In this document: piece by piece, positions 34,407 through 42,789 of the stretch | Layout: each line of letters begins with the position of its first letter | How positions within the stretch are numbered: position 1 is the first letter of the stretch | DNA from: an uncultured Acidobacteriota bacterium | GTDB lineage: Bacteria > Acidobacteriota > Terriglobia > Bryobacterales > Bryobacteraceae | NCBI GenBank assembly: GCA_902826685.1 | Contig: CADEFT010000020.1 | Coordinates: 62,001 to 126,000 of the forward strand | Direction: 5' to 3' | Length of the DNA stretch: 64,000 bases | Translations under genes and position numbers: made by a program | The notes under the pieces: model-generated | The model's input: the letters and a program-made list of their open reading frames with translations, nothing else | The model's database searches: none | Told to the model about the DNA's origin: nothing

Positions 34407-35375
34407 TTAGTAACCGGCCTTCTTATCCACTAAGTTCTGAAGCGGCTCGCCGCGATCGAATCGCAGGAAGTTATCCACGAAGAACTGCATCGATTCCTCG
34501 ATCCAGTTGGCCGTGTGGTCGGCGCAGTGCGCCGAAAGCAGTACGTTTTTGAGCCGGTAGAAAGCGTGACCCTTGGGCAACGGCTCCGTGTCGAATACGT
34601 CGAGCGCGGCCCCGCGAAACCACTTCTCCTCAAGCGCCTGAATCAGATCCTTTTCCACGATGACCGGCCCGCGGCCCACGTTCATCAAAACCGCGGTGGG
34701 CTTCAATAATCGAAGCTGCTTCGCCGCGATCATGCCGTTGGTCTGCGGCGTATTCGGAGCGCACACGACCACGTAATCGCACAGCGGCAGCATGGTTTCA
34801 AGTTCGCCCGGGCCGTACACTTTATCCACTTCGGCATCGCCGCCCGAAAGCGCCGTATTGCGGCGCAAGGCGAGCACCTTCATGCCCATCGCCTTGGCCC
34901 GGCGCGCGGTTTCGCGCCCAATGCCGCCATAGCCTACGATGCCCATGGTCGAGCCGGTCAACTCATCGATGTAGTCGAAGCTATCCCACTCGCCCTTTTC
35001 CTGGCTCGCCAGCATGCGCCGGAAGTCTTTGGCGAAAAACAGCGCCGCCGCGATCGCGTATTCCCCCAGCGACCGGGCGAATACGCCCTTGGCGTTCGTC
35101 ATCGGCATGGAACTTTCCACCAGTTCCGGAAACAGGATGTTCTCAATGCCCGCGCTGAACGAATGCAGCCATTTCGCCCGGGAACAGCGCGGCCACATGC
35201 GCCGCAGCAGGCCGGCCTGGCCGAGGCCGCACATGATGGCATCGGGATCGGGGGCGGCGGCGAAGATCGGCTCGGAATCGCCGGTTACGATGTGCGTCGA
35301 ATCGGGCAACTGATCGAGCAGCCGCAGATACGGCACGGCCGGTGATGAAAGAACCCACAGTGTTTTCGAAGGCAT
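34407..35375 (-). CDS. D-2-hydroxyacid dehydrogenase
   Basis: A 322-residue NAD(P)-dependent enzyme without an export signal. The Rossmann motif GYGGIGRETA, Arg in VGRGPVI, Glu in DTEPLPKGH and His in LLSAHCADHT make the catalytic set. The ATG at 35375 (MPSKTLWVLSSP) is used; a TTG seven codons earlier is in frame. Its stop abuts the GTG of the threonine dehydratase gene. It is divergent from the zinc-ribbon membrane protein operon with about 40 bases between start codons. Confidence 0.88.
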   Translation of the reverse strand: MPSKTLWVLSSPAVPYLRLLDQLPDSTHIVTGDSEPIFAAAPDPDAIMCGLGQAGLLRRMWPRCSRAKWLHSFSAGIENILFPELVESSMPMTNAKGVFARSLGEYAIAAALFFAKDFRRMLASQEKGEWDSFDYIDELTGSTMGIVGYGGIGRETARRAKAMGMKVLALRRNTALSGGDAEVDKVYGPGELETMLPLCDYVVVCAPNTPQTNGMIAAKQLRLLKPTAVLMNVGRGPVIVEKDLIQALEEKWFRGAALDVFDTEPLPKGHAFYRLKNVLLSAHCADHTANWIEESMQFFVDNFLRFDRGEPLQNLVDKKAGY

Positions 35376-35415
35376 GCGAATCAACGAACTTAACACACAT
35401 CGTTATACTGGGTTG

Positions 35416-36060
35416 GTGTCGGCTACTTGCACTTGCGGCGCTCCATTGCTTGAGGAATCGCGATTCTGTCACAAGTGTGGACGTCCATTGTTTGAGACGC
35501 CCGCCGAAGCGATTCCGGAAGCGGCGCCGCCCGAGCCTCCGGCCGCCGCGCCGCCCGTGGCTGCCGCCATCGCCGAAGTGAATTTCAGCAACCCGGCCGC
35601 GGTGCGGACGTCGATGCTCGCCTCCATCATCGGTTTTCTGCTGGTCTCGTTCCCGGTGCCGCTTCCCATAATCTGGCCCATCCTGGCTCTGCTTCTGGCG
35701 GGGATGCTGGCTGTCTACATTTACCAGCGCCGCACCGGGCAAAGCCTTTCCGTTTCCGCCGGCGCGCGCATGGGATGGCTCACCGGCATCTTCACCTTCG
35801 CCATCGCCACCATCTTTTTCACGCTGTTCGTTTATTCCGTGTCGACGCAGGGCGGCCTGAGCAATTTCTATCGCGAGCATCTGCCGGGATTGAAGCCGGG
35901 CGATCCGAACGTGGAGAAGGTACTGGAGTATCTCCAGAACCCGGCCGGCATCGTGGTGTTTCTCTTTCTTTCCCTCGCCGTGTCTTTCGTGATGTTCACG
36001 CTGCTGCCCACTCTCGGTGGCGCGCTCGGCGCGAAGATGTTCGAAAGGGACCACGCTTGA
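35416..36060 (+). CDS. Zinc-ribbon membrane protein, unknown function
   Basis: A 214-residue protein. A zinc ribbon (CTCGAPL...CHKCGRPL, residues 5-27) leads into an Ala/Pro-rich linker and about four TM helices (ASIIGFLLVSFPVPLPIIWPILALLLAG, and others to residue 205). The function is unknown; this layout is frequent in acidobacteria. GTG 35416 is chosen because the frame's earlier ATG at 35374 falls on the divergent gene's start. The stop TGA overlaps the TTG of the PfkB-kinase gene, so a four-gene operon begins here. Confidence 0.75.
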   Translation: MSATCTCGAPLLEESRFCHKCGRPLFETPAEAIPEAAPPEPPAAAPPVAAAIAEVNFSNPAAVRTSMLASIIGFLLVSFPVPLPIIWPILALLLAGMLAVYIYQRRTGQSLSVSAGARMGWLTGIFTFAIATIFFTLFVYSVSTQGGLSNFYREHLPGLKPGDPNVEKVLEYLQNPAGIVVFLFLSLAVSFVMFTLLPTLGGALGAKMFERDHA

Positions 36061-36989
36061 TTCTGACCTTGACCGTGAATCCGGCCATCGACCGGAACCT
36101 CACCGTGGATCGCCTGGCCTTCGAAGACCGCGCCTACATCCTCAACACCGAAGAAGCCGCGGGTGGACGGGGCATCAATGCGTCTCAAGTAATCCAGTCG
36201 TTCGGAGGCAGGACCGTGGCCGTCGCTCCGGTCGGCGGCGCGACCGGGGAGCGGCTCAAGCACTACCTGCGCAAGCGCGCCTTTACCGTCGATACGGTGG
36301 AAGTCGGCGCCGCTACGCGCATCAATCTCAATATCACCGACGCGCAGGGGCTGACGATCAAGCTCAACGAGAAAGGCGAGCCGCTCACTTCCGCCGAGCA
36401 AACGGCCATTGAGAAAGCGGTGGCGAAGCGGCTGCCCGAGGCGCGATGGCTCATGCTGTGCGGCAGTCTGCCGCCCGGTGTGCCGGCCGATTTTTACGCC
36501 CGGCTGATCGCCGCCGCGCGCAAGCATCAGGTGAAGACGCTGCTCGATACCGACGGCGAGCCGCTCGAAGCCGGCATTGAAGCCAGGCCCACCGTCGTAT
36601 CGCCCAACCAGCATGAAGCCGAGCGTTTGTTAAACAAGATTCTGCTCACGCGCATCCAACTGATGGAAGCGGCCGAGCGGATCCGCATGATGGGTCCCGA
36701 ACTGGTGGTGGTTTCCATCGCCGGGAAAGGATGCCTGGGCGCGCGCGAAGGCATGATCGTCGAAGCGATTCCGCCGCGCGTGGACGCCGTTTCGCCCATC
36801 GGCGCAGGTGACGCGCTGGCCGCTTCCTTCACGTGGTCGATGGCCGCCAATGGCGATTTCGCCGAAGCGTTGCGCTGGGGCGTGGCCGCCGGCACGGCGT
36901 CGGCGCTGCTGCCGGGCCTGCATTTTGCGAATCTCGATCAGACCAGAAAAATTTACGAGCAGGTGCAGTTGCGGGACAATCCGCGATAG
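36057..36989 (+). CDS. PfkB-family sugar kinase (1-phosphofructokinase type)
   Basis: A 310-residue kinase: LTVNPAIDRNLTV at the N-terminus, the glycine loop GGRGINAS, the substrate strand LCGSLPPGVP, and the catalytic SPIGAGDALAASF with the Asp base. These are marks of the 1-phosphofructokinase/tagatose-6-phosphate kinase branch. It would phosphorylate fructose-1-P or a related sugar phosphate; the exact substrate is open. TTG start at 36057 overlaps the previous stop by three bases, which places translation initiation by coupling. Confidence 0.85.
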   Translation: MILTLTVNPAIDRNLTVDRLAFEDRAYILNTEEAAGGRGINASQVIQSFGGRTVAVAPVGGATGERLKHYLRKRAFTVDTVEVGAATRINLNITDAQGLTIKLNEKGEPLTSAEQTAIEKAVAKRLPEARWLMLCGSLPPGVPADFYARLIAAARKHQVKTLLDTDGEPLEAGIEARPTVVSPNQHEAERLLNKILLTRIQLMEAAERIRMMGPELVVVSIAGKGCLGAREGMIVEAIPPRVDAVSPIGAGDALAASFTWSMAANGDFAEALRWGVAAGTASALLPGLHFANLDQTRKIYEQVQLRDNPR

Positions 36990-37001
36990 GATCTTCAGGA
37001 C

Positions 37002-37760
37002 ATGACGTTGAAAGACAAAGTCGCAGTGGTGACCGGAGGCGGCACCGGAATCGGCCGTGGCATCTCGGAAACGCTGGCCCGCGCCGGCGCCAAGGTGATC
37101 GTGAATTACGCGAGCTCAAAGGACGACGCCGAAGCGGCGGCGGCCGCCATTCGAGCCGAGGGCGGGGAAGCCGTGGCCGTGCGCGCCGACGTGACCAGCG
37201 AGGCGGAGGCGAAGAAACTATTGGAAGACGCCATTGCCCGCTGGGGCCGTCTGGATGTGCTGGTCAACAACGCCGGCTGGAGCAAGCGCGTTCCCCATCA
37301 TCAACTCGAAGACCTGACCGAAGAGATCTGGGACAAAACGCTCAACACGAATCTGCGTGGCGCGTTCTACTGCATGCGTTCGGCCGCTCCGATTCTGAAG
37401 AAGAATCCCGGCTCCACGATCATCAACATCGTCTCCATCGCTCCTTACAGCGGCGGGGGCAGCTCGATCGTTTACGCCGCGTCGAAGGCGGGCCTGATTT
37501 CGATGACCAAGTCGTTCTCGCGAATCCTGGCGCCTGAGGTGCGGGTGAACGCGGTGGCCCCGGGCTTCGTTCGTACGCGCTTTGCCGGCTGGCCGCAAGC
37601 CACCTTCGACGAGGCCGAGAAGGCGTCGATGCTCAAGCGGATCGCCGCGCCCGAGGACATCGGCAACGCCGTGCTGTTTCTCGCCGCGGGCGCCCCTTCC
37701 ATCACCGGCGAGGTGATCAACGTGGATGCGGGCCAGTCTTCGGTGGGCCGCGGCATCTGA
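37002..37760 (+). CDS. Short-chain dehydrogenase/reductase (SDR)
   Basis: A 252-residue classical SDR: NAD(P)-binding TGGGTGIGRG, NNAGWS, the catalytic Ser, YAASK, and PGFVRT. Length and motifs match 3-oxoacyl-ACP-reductase or glucose-dehydrogenase-like members, which cannot be told apart from sequence alone. It lies 12 bases after the kinase and its stop overlaps the aminotransferase start (TGATG). Confidence 0.88.
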   Translation: MTLKDKVAVVTGGGTGIGRGISETLARAGAKVIVNYASSKDDAEAAAAAIRAEGGEAVAVRADVTSEAEAKKLLEDAIARWGRLDVLVNNAGWSKRVPHHQLEDLTEEIWDKTLNTNLRGAFYCMRSAAPILKKNPGSTIINIVSIAPYSGGGSSIVYAASKAGLISMTKSFSRILAPEVRVNAVAPGFVRTRFAGWPQATFDEAEKASMLKRIAAPEDIGNAVLFLAAGAPSITGEVINVDAGQSSVGRGI

Positions 37761-38884
37761 TGGCCTGGCCGCGCTTTGAGTGGTCGCTTGAGCCGAACGA
37801 TCTCTCGCTTCTGCTCCAAGCCAAACGCGCGGCCGGCACGCCCATCATCGACCTGACGGAATCGAATCCCACGCGCGCGGGATTTCAATATCCGGCCGAA
37901 ATCGCCGCCGCGCTGGGCACTCCCGCGTCACTGCTCTATGAGCCGTCCCCGTGGGGCTTGCCATCGGCGCGCGAAGCCGTGGCGCGCGTTCATGACGTGG
38001 ACCCGAGCCGCGTCATGATTACGGCCTCCACCAGCGAATCCTACAGCTTTCTGTTCAAGCTGCTTTGCGGACCCGGCGATGAAGTGTTGGTGCCCGCGCC
38101 CTCCTACCCGCTGTTTGAGTTTTTGGCCAAGCTGGAATGCGCACAGGTGCGGCCCTATCCGCTGGTCTATGACGGCAGCCGCTGGCAAATCGACTTCCAA
38201 GGGCTTGAGTCCGCACTTACGAAACGAACCCAAGCCATCTGCGTTGTGAATCCGAACAATCCCACCGGGTCGTATTTGAAACGGGACGAAGCGGACCGGC
38301 TGGTAAGCGTCGCCGCTTCGAGAGGCATCCCTATCCTCAGCGACGAGGTGTTTTCCAGCTATCCGTTGACGGACGATCCCACCCGCGTGGAGACGCTCGC
38401 CGGCGTGACGGAGGTTCCCACCTTTTGCCTCAGCGGGCTTTCGAAGATGGCCGGCCTGCCGCAGATGAAGGCCGGGTGGATCGTCGTGTCGGCACCCGAA
38501 GCCGCTCGCGAGCGATTGGAACTGATCGCGGACACGTTTCTATCGGTTTCCGCTCCCGTTCAACACGCGCTGCCCCGGCTGCTCGAGTCCGGCGCCGATG
38601 TGCGCGGCCAGATCCGCCGGCGCACCGCCGCGAATCTCGAATGGCTGCTAGCCACCGGGCTTGAAAGCCTTGCCGTCGAGGGTGGTTGGTACGTGGTGGT
38701 GCCGCTACCCGCGCACCTGGCGGAAGCGGAATTTACTTTGCAGTTACTTGAGGAACAGGACACTCTGGTGCAGCCGGGTTTCTTCTACGACTTCGCCGAA
38801 GAACCCTATGCGGTGGTAAGCCTGCTTGCCTCCGCGGATCGTTTTCAAGAAGGCATCCGGCGCCTGCATTTGTTGCTGGGATAA
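37760..38884 (+). CDS. PLP-dependent class I/II aminotransferase
   Basis: A 374-residue fold-type I aminotransferase. TESNPTRAGF at the N-terminus, STSESYSFLFKLL, VVNPNNPTGS with the substrate-pairing Asn, the Asp in LSDEVFSSYP and the PLP Lys in LSGLSKMAGLPQMKAGW are all present. It is last in the operon. The substrate amino acid is unknown. The stop is followed by the promoter region of the SPFH gene. Confidence 0.88.
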   Translation: MAWPRFEWSLEPNDLSLLLQAKRAAGTPIIDLTESNPTRAGFQYPAEIAAALGTPASLLYEPSPWGLPSAREAVARVHDVDPSRVMITASTSESYSFLFKLLCGPGDEVLVPAPSYPLFEFLAKLECAQVRPYPLVYDGSRWQIDFQGLESALTKRTQAICVVNPNNPTGSYLKRDEADRLVSVAASRGIPILSDEVFSSYPLTDDPTRVETLAGVTEVPTFCLSGLSKMAGLPQMKAGWIVVSAPEAARERLELIADTFLSVSAPVQHALPRLLESGADVRGQIRRRTAANLEWLLATGLESLAVEGGWYVVVPLPAHLAEAEFTLQLLEEQDTLVQPGFFYDFAEEPYAVVSLLASADRFQEGIRRLHLLLG

Positions 38885-38924
38885 TTTATTTGTTCTGTTT
38901 TGTTGATGTTGCGGACAGGGGGGA

Positions 38925-38952
38925 TTGAACCCTGACGCCGAATCCGTATAAT
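38925..38952 (+). promoter_or_regulatory. Sigma-70 promoter of the SPFH gene
   Basis: TTGAAC (38925-38930), 16 bases, then a perfect TATAAT (38947-38952). Transcription would begin near 38959, giving a leader of about 100 bases before the GTG at 39059. The same stretch read on the other strand resembles a tRNA T-loop, which I rejected. Confidence 0.65.
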
Positions 38953-39058
38953 CAACCTCGTGCGCTCCCTCGCTGATCGTCCAATTTAGACCGCTCCGGT
39001 CGAAACGTCCCCGTCCCTCCCTTCACTATTGTTAGAACCAAAAAGGAGATTACCTGTC

Positions 39059-40864
39059 GTGTTTCCGTTTACTCTGCTGCTTGCGGCAGCGCTGGTGGGA
39101 TTCGTGTTTCTGCTCCTGCTCAGCGCCCTGATTGTCATACGCGAGAACCAGGTTGGCGTAGTCATCAAGAAGTTCGCGGGCTCGGGCAAGCGCCTTCCCG
39201 AAGGCCGCATCGTGGCGCTCGACGGTGAGCCCGGCTACCAGGCGCGCACGCTTCCCCCTGGAATGCATTTCGGCTATTGGCCGTGGCAATTCAAGGTGGA
39301 AAAGCATCCGTTGACGGTGATCGCGCCCGGCCGTATCGGGCTGGTGATCGCCAACGACGGCGCGGCCATGCCGATGGACCACATTCTAGGTTCGGCCGTC
39401 GAATGTGCCGGCTATCAGGACGCGGAGCGTTTCCTGCGCAATGGAGGCCAGAAGGGCCGTCAGATCGCCATTTTGACGGCCGGCTTTTATCGCATCAATC
39501 CGGTATTGTTCCGTGTGATCGCCGACGCGCCGATGACCAAGATCGATTCCAACAAGGTCGGTATCGTCACGGTCCTTGATGGCGCCCAGATGCCTGTGGG
39601 CCAGATGGCCGCCAAGCCGGTCGATGGGCATGACAGTTTTCAGAATCCGGGCGCATTCATCAGCAATGGCGGCTGCCGCGGCCTGCAGGAACAGATCCTG
39701 CTGGCGGGCAGCTACAACATCAATCCGTGGTTTGCGGAAATCGAAGAGCACGACCTGCTCGAAGTGCCTATCGGCCACGTGGGCGTGGTGGTGAGCTTTG
39801 TCGGCGACGATGCACGCGATATTTCCGGCGAGCACTTCACGCACGGCAACATCGTGCACAGGGGCGGCAAGGGCGTGTGGGACGACCCGCTCTATCCGGG
39901 CAAGCACCCCGTGAACCCGCGCATCATGAAAGTGGAACTGGTGCCGACGACCAACATCGTGCTCAACTGGGCTTCGGCCCGCAGCGAAGCGCACAAGCTC
40001 GACGAGAAGCTTTCCACCATTACCGTGCGCTCGAAAGACGGTTTCACGTTCAACCTGGACGTTTCGCAGATCATCAACATCGGCGCCACCAAAGCGCCCT
40101 GGGTGATCTCGCGCGTGGGCAGTGTGCGCAACTTGGTGAATCAGGTGCTGGAGCCGATCGTCGGCAATTACTTCCGCAACAGCGCGCAGAACTACACCGT
40201 GCTCGATTTCTTGAGCAATCGCAGCGAGCGGCAGCGCGAGGCGCGGCAGCACATCTCGGAAGCCATTCGCGAGTACGACGTGCAGAGCGTCGATTCCCTC
40301 ATCGGCGACATCGCGCCGCCCATCGAACTGATGGTGACGCTCACCGCGCGCAAAATCGCCGAGGAACAGCAGAAGACTTTCGTCACCGAAGAGCAGACTC
40401 AGCGCACGCGCCAGGATCTGGAGCGCCAAAAGGCATTGGCCGACAAGCAGAAGGAACTGGTGAACTCCGAACAGGACGTTCGCGTGGCGGAGATGCGAGC
40501 CAAGGCGGCGGTGGAATCGGCGCAGGGCGATTCGCAGGTTTCCGCGCGCCGCGCCGAAGGTGAGGCGCTGGCCAAACGACGCCTCGGTGAGGCCGAAGGC
40601 GAAGTGGTCGCCATCAAGGGCCGCAACGAAGCCGAAGCGATCCGCGCCATCGGTCAAGCCAAGGCGGAAGCTTTCAAACTGGGCGTGGAGGCGATGGGCG
40701 GCAACTACGCCATGCTGCAGATTTTTTCCGTGCTGGCGGAGAAGGGCATCCGTCTCACGCCCGACGTGCTGGTGTCGGGCGGCAACGGCAATGGCGGATC
40801 GCCGTCGGAGGCCATGCTCGCGATGCTGCTGCGCGACGCCATCGGCAACAGTGCGAAAAAATGA
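39059..40864 (+). CDS. Membrane-anchored SPFH (band 7) protein with four tandem VGVV repeats
   Basis: A 601-residue protein. One TM (about 5-27) is followed by four related units: 31-88 (QVGVV), 92-158 (RIGLV), 166-235 (KVGIV) and 240-296 (HVGVV), most with an NGG turn and a closing GxYxINP-type strand. Then come an SPFH domain (about 297-430, TTNIVLNWAS to LTARKIAEE), a long charged coiled coil (about 431-545) and a hydrophobic C-terminal helix with a Gly-rich linker. The order beta repeats, SPFH and coiled coil is that of major vault protein, here with a TM added. GTG 39059 is chosen for AAGGAGA nine bases upstream. SPFH proteins form membrane rings or cages. Confidence 0.85.
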   Translation: MFPFTLLLAAALVGFVFLLLLSALIVIRENQVGVVIKKFAGSGKRLPEGRIVALDGEPGYQARTLPPGMHFGYWPWQFKVEKHPLTVIAPGRIGLVIANDGAAMPMDHILGSAVECAGYQDAERFLRNGGQKGRQIAILTAGFYRINPVLFRVIADAPMTKIDSNKVGIVTVLDGAQMPVGQMAAKPVDGHDSFQNPGAFISNGGCRGLQEQILLAGSYNINPWFAEIEEHDLLEVPIGHVGVVVSFVGDDARDISGEHFTHGNIVHRGGKGVWDDPLYPGKHPVNPRIMKVELVPTTNIVLNWASARSEAHKLDEKLSTITVRSKDGFTFNLDVSQIINIGATKAPWVISRVGSVRNLVNQVLEPIVGNYFRNSAQNYTVLDFLSNRSERQREARQHISEAIREYDVQSVDSLIGDIAPPIELMVTLTARKIAEEQQKTFVTEEQTQRTRQDLERQKALADKQKELVNSEQDVRVAEMRAKAAVESAQGDSQVSARRAEGEALAKRRLGEAEGEVVAIKGRNEAEAIRAIGQAKAEAFKLGVEAMGGNYAMLQIFSVLAEKGIRLTPDVLVSGGNGNGGSPSEAMLAMLLRDAIGNSAKK

Positions 40865-40890
40865 CGGTATATTGATGTTCTGAGCAGCCC

Positions 40891-42009
40891 ATGACCTTGA
40901 TGCTGGCGGCGCTGGTCGCCGGATCTCTGGTTTTTTCCCTCCTTCTGATCGAAGCCGCGCGCCGCTATCTGGCCGTTCCCAGGCCGGTTGGCGGCGCGTT
41001 GCCGTCTATTAGCGTATTGAAGCCGGTGAGCGGACTGGATGAAGGACTCGAAGAGAATCTCCGTTCGTTTTTTGAACAGGACTATCCGGATTTTGAGATT
41101 CTGTTCGCGGCACATGCGCCGGGCGACGCCGCGGTACCCGTCGTCGAACGCCTGCGCGCGCGCTATCCCCAAATTCCCTCGAAGATCCTCTTCACCGGTG
41201 AGCCGCCTTATCCCAATCGCAAGGTGCGCAGCGTCCACCTCATGACCGGCCAGGCGCGGCACGATTTGCTGGTGATGAGCGACAGCGATATCCGCGTGGA
41301 GCAAGGATTCCTGCGCGGCATCGCCGCCGAGTTCAACGACCAACGGCTCGATCTCACCACATGCCCGTATCGCGCCGTGCCGGGCGCCAGCTTCTGGTCG
41401 CGCCTGGAAGCCATCATGATGAACACCGAATTTCTGGGTGGCATTCTGGTGGCGCGAATGCTCGAAGGAATGCGCTTCGCGGTTGGCCCCACGATCGCCG
41501 TGCGGCGCAAGGTGATCGATGCGATCGGCGGGTTCGAATCGCTGCGGGAGTATCTGGCGGAAGATTTCGAATTCGGCCGGCGCGCCGCCGGGGCTGGATT
41601 CGGCGTGGCTCTTTCGCACTGCGTGGTTGAGCATCGCATCGGTTCTTCGAAGTTCACGGCGAACGCGGCGCACCGGCTGCGGTGGGTTCGTTCCACCAGG
41701 CGTTCGCGGCCGGCCGGATACTTGGGCCAGTTGTTCACTTACCCCGTTCCATTGACGATGATGCTGGTGGCCTGGCAGCCCGCCGCGTGGCCGGTGGTCG
41801 TCCTGACGGCCGGCATTCGCGGCGCGGGGGCGTGGCTTGTGGCGTGGCGGATTCTGCGCGACCCGCTGACGGCGCGCCACTGGTACCTGGTGCCGCTGCA
41901 GGATCTTTACAGCTTCACCTTCTGGTGCGCCGGTTTTTTCGGCAACACCATCCGCTGGCGCGGCGTCGCCTACCGGCTCAAAACCGACGGCCGGTTTGAG
42001 CGAATCTGA
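40891..42009 (+). CDS. GT21 / HpnI-like membrane glycosyltransferase
   Basis: A 372-residue protein with an N-terminal TM, a GT2-fold catalytic domain and three or four C-terminal TM helices. It shows ISVLKPVSGLDEGLEENL, the metal-binding MSDSDIRV, AEDFEFGRRA (D3) and the RLRWVRSTR (Q/R)xxRW-type motif. This is the ceramide glucosyltransferase family; in bacteria HpnI adds N-acetylglucosamine to bacteriohopanetetrol. No other hopanoid gene is in view, so the lipid acceptor is uncertain. It starts 26 bases after the SPFH stop. Confidence 0.82.
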   Translation: MTLMLAALVAGSLVFSLLLIEAARRYLAVPRPVGGALPSISVLKPVSGLDEGLEENLRSFFEQDYPDFEILFAAHAPGDAAVPVVERLRARYPQIPSKILFTGEPPYPNRKVRSVHLMTGQARHDLLVMSDSDIRVEQGFLRGIAAEFNDQRLDLTTCPYRAVPGASFWSRLEAIMMNTEFLGGILVARMLEGMRFAVGPTIAVRRKVIDAIGGFESLREYLAEDFEFGRRAAGAGFGVALSHCVVEHRIGSSKFTANAAHRLRWVRSTRRSRPAGYLGQLFTYPVPLTMMLVAWQPAAWPVVVLTAGIRGAGAWLVAWRILRDPLTARHWYLVPLQDLYSFTFWCAGFFGNTIRWRGVAYRLKTDGRFERI

Positions 42010-42024
42010 TACCCTGACAGGTTC

Positions 42025-42789
42025 ATGCCCGATTCTCCGGCCACCTGGGCTTTACTGTTAGGCGCCGCATTCGTTGCGGGCATGGTGAACGCGATCGCGG
42101 GCGGCGGCACGCTGCTCACGTTTCCCAGCCTGTTGACGGTGTTGAGCCCGGTGGCGGCCAACGCCACCAGCACGGTGGCGTTGTTGCCCGGGTCGCTTGC
42201 CGCCGCCTGGGGTTACCGTACCGAACTCGAGCGCTGCCGCGAGCATCTGGTGCGATTGTGGCCTCCCAGCCTGCTCGGCGGCATCGTCGGATCCCTGCTG
42301 CTCACGCGTCTGCCGGAACGCGTATTCGCCTCCGCGGTGCCGTGGCTGCTGGCTGGCGCCTCCGTGATGCTGCTGGTGCAGAAGCCGCTGGCTCGATGGT
42401 TGGGCACGCGGCCGCACGAGAAGCCGTCTTCGCGCATTCTGGCCGCCATCGTGTTTTTTCAATTTCTGGTGGGTGTGTATGGGGGCTACTTCGGCGCGGG
42501 CATCGGCATTCTCATGTTGAGTTCGCTGGCGTTTGTGGGCATCAGCGACATCCATGAGATGAACGCCGTGAAATCGGTGCTGGCGGCGACGATGAACGGT
42601 GTGACTGTCCTGATCCTTGGCGCGGCGGGCGTCATTGTCTGGAAGTACGCGCTGGCGATGGCCGTGACGGGCGTCCTCGGCGGGTATATGGGGGCGCGCG
42701 CGGCCCGCGCGACCAAACCGGAATACGTACGCGCCCTGGTGGTCGCTATCGGCTTTGCGGTGGCGGCGTATTCGTGGCTATCGAAGTGA
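42025..42789 (+). CDS. TauE/SafE-family sulfite/sulfonate exporter-like permease
   Basis: A 254-residue protein with about eight TM helices. GMVNAIAGGGTLLTFPSL and ANATSTVALLPGSLAAAWGYR near the start, and VGVYGGYFGAGIGILMLS in the middle, are the twin signature loops of the TauE/SafE family. Members export sulfite, sulfoacetate or similar anions; the substrate here is unknown. It lies 15 bases after the glycosyltransferase stop and overlaps the convergent dNTPase by 44 bases. Confidence 0.87.
   Translation: MPDSPATWALLLGAAFVAGMVNAIAGGGTLLTFPSLLTVLSPVAANATSTVALLPGSLAAAWGYRTELERCREHLVRLWPPSLLGGIVGSLLLTRLPERVFASAVPWLLAGASVMLLVQKPLARWLGTRPHEKPSSRILAAIVFFQFLVGVYGGYFGAGIGILMLSSLAFVGISDIHEMNAVKSVLAATMNGVTVLILGAAGVIVWKYALAMAVTGVLGGYMGARAARATKPEYVRALVVAIGFAVAAYSWLSK

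Noticed and set aside
38911..38940. tRNA-like T-loop on the minus strand (GGGTTCAATCC)
   Set aside because: The acceptor strand has no partner and the T stem pairs at only three of five positions. No anticodon or D arm is present upstream. The stretch is better explained as the plus-strand promoter of the SPFH gene.
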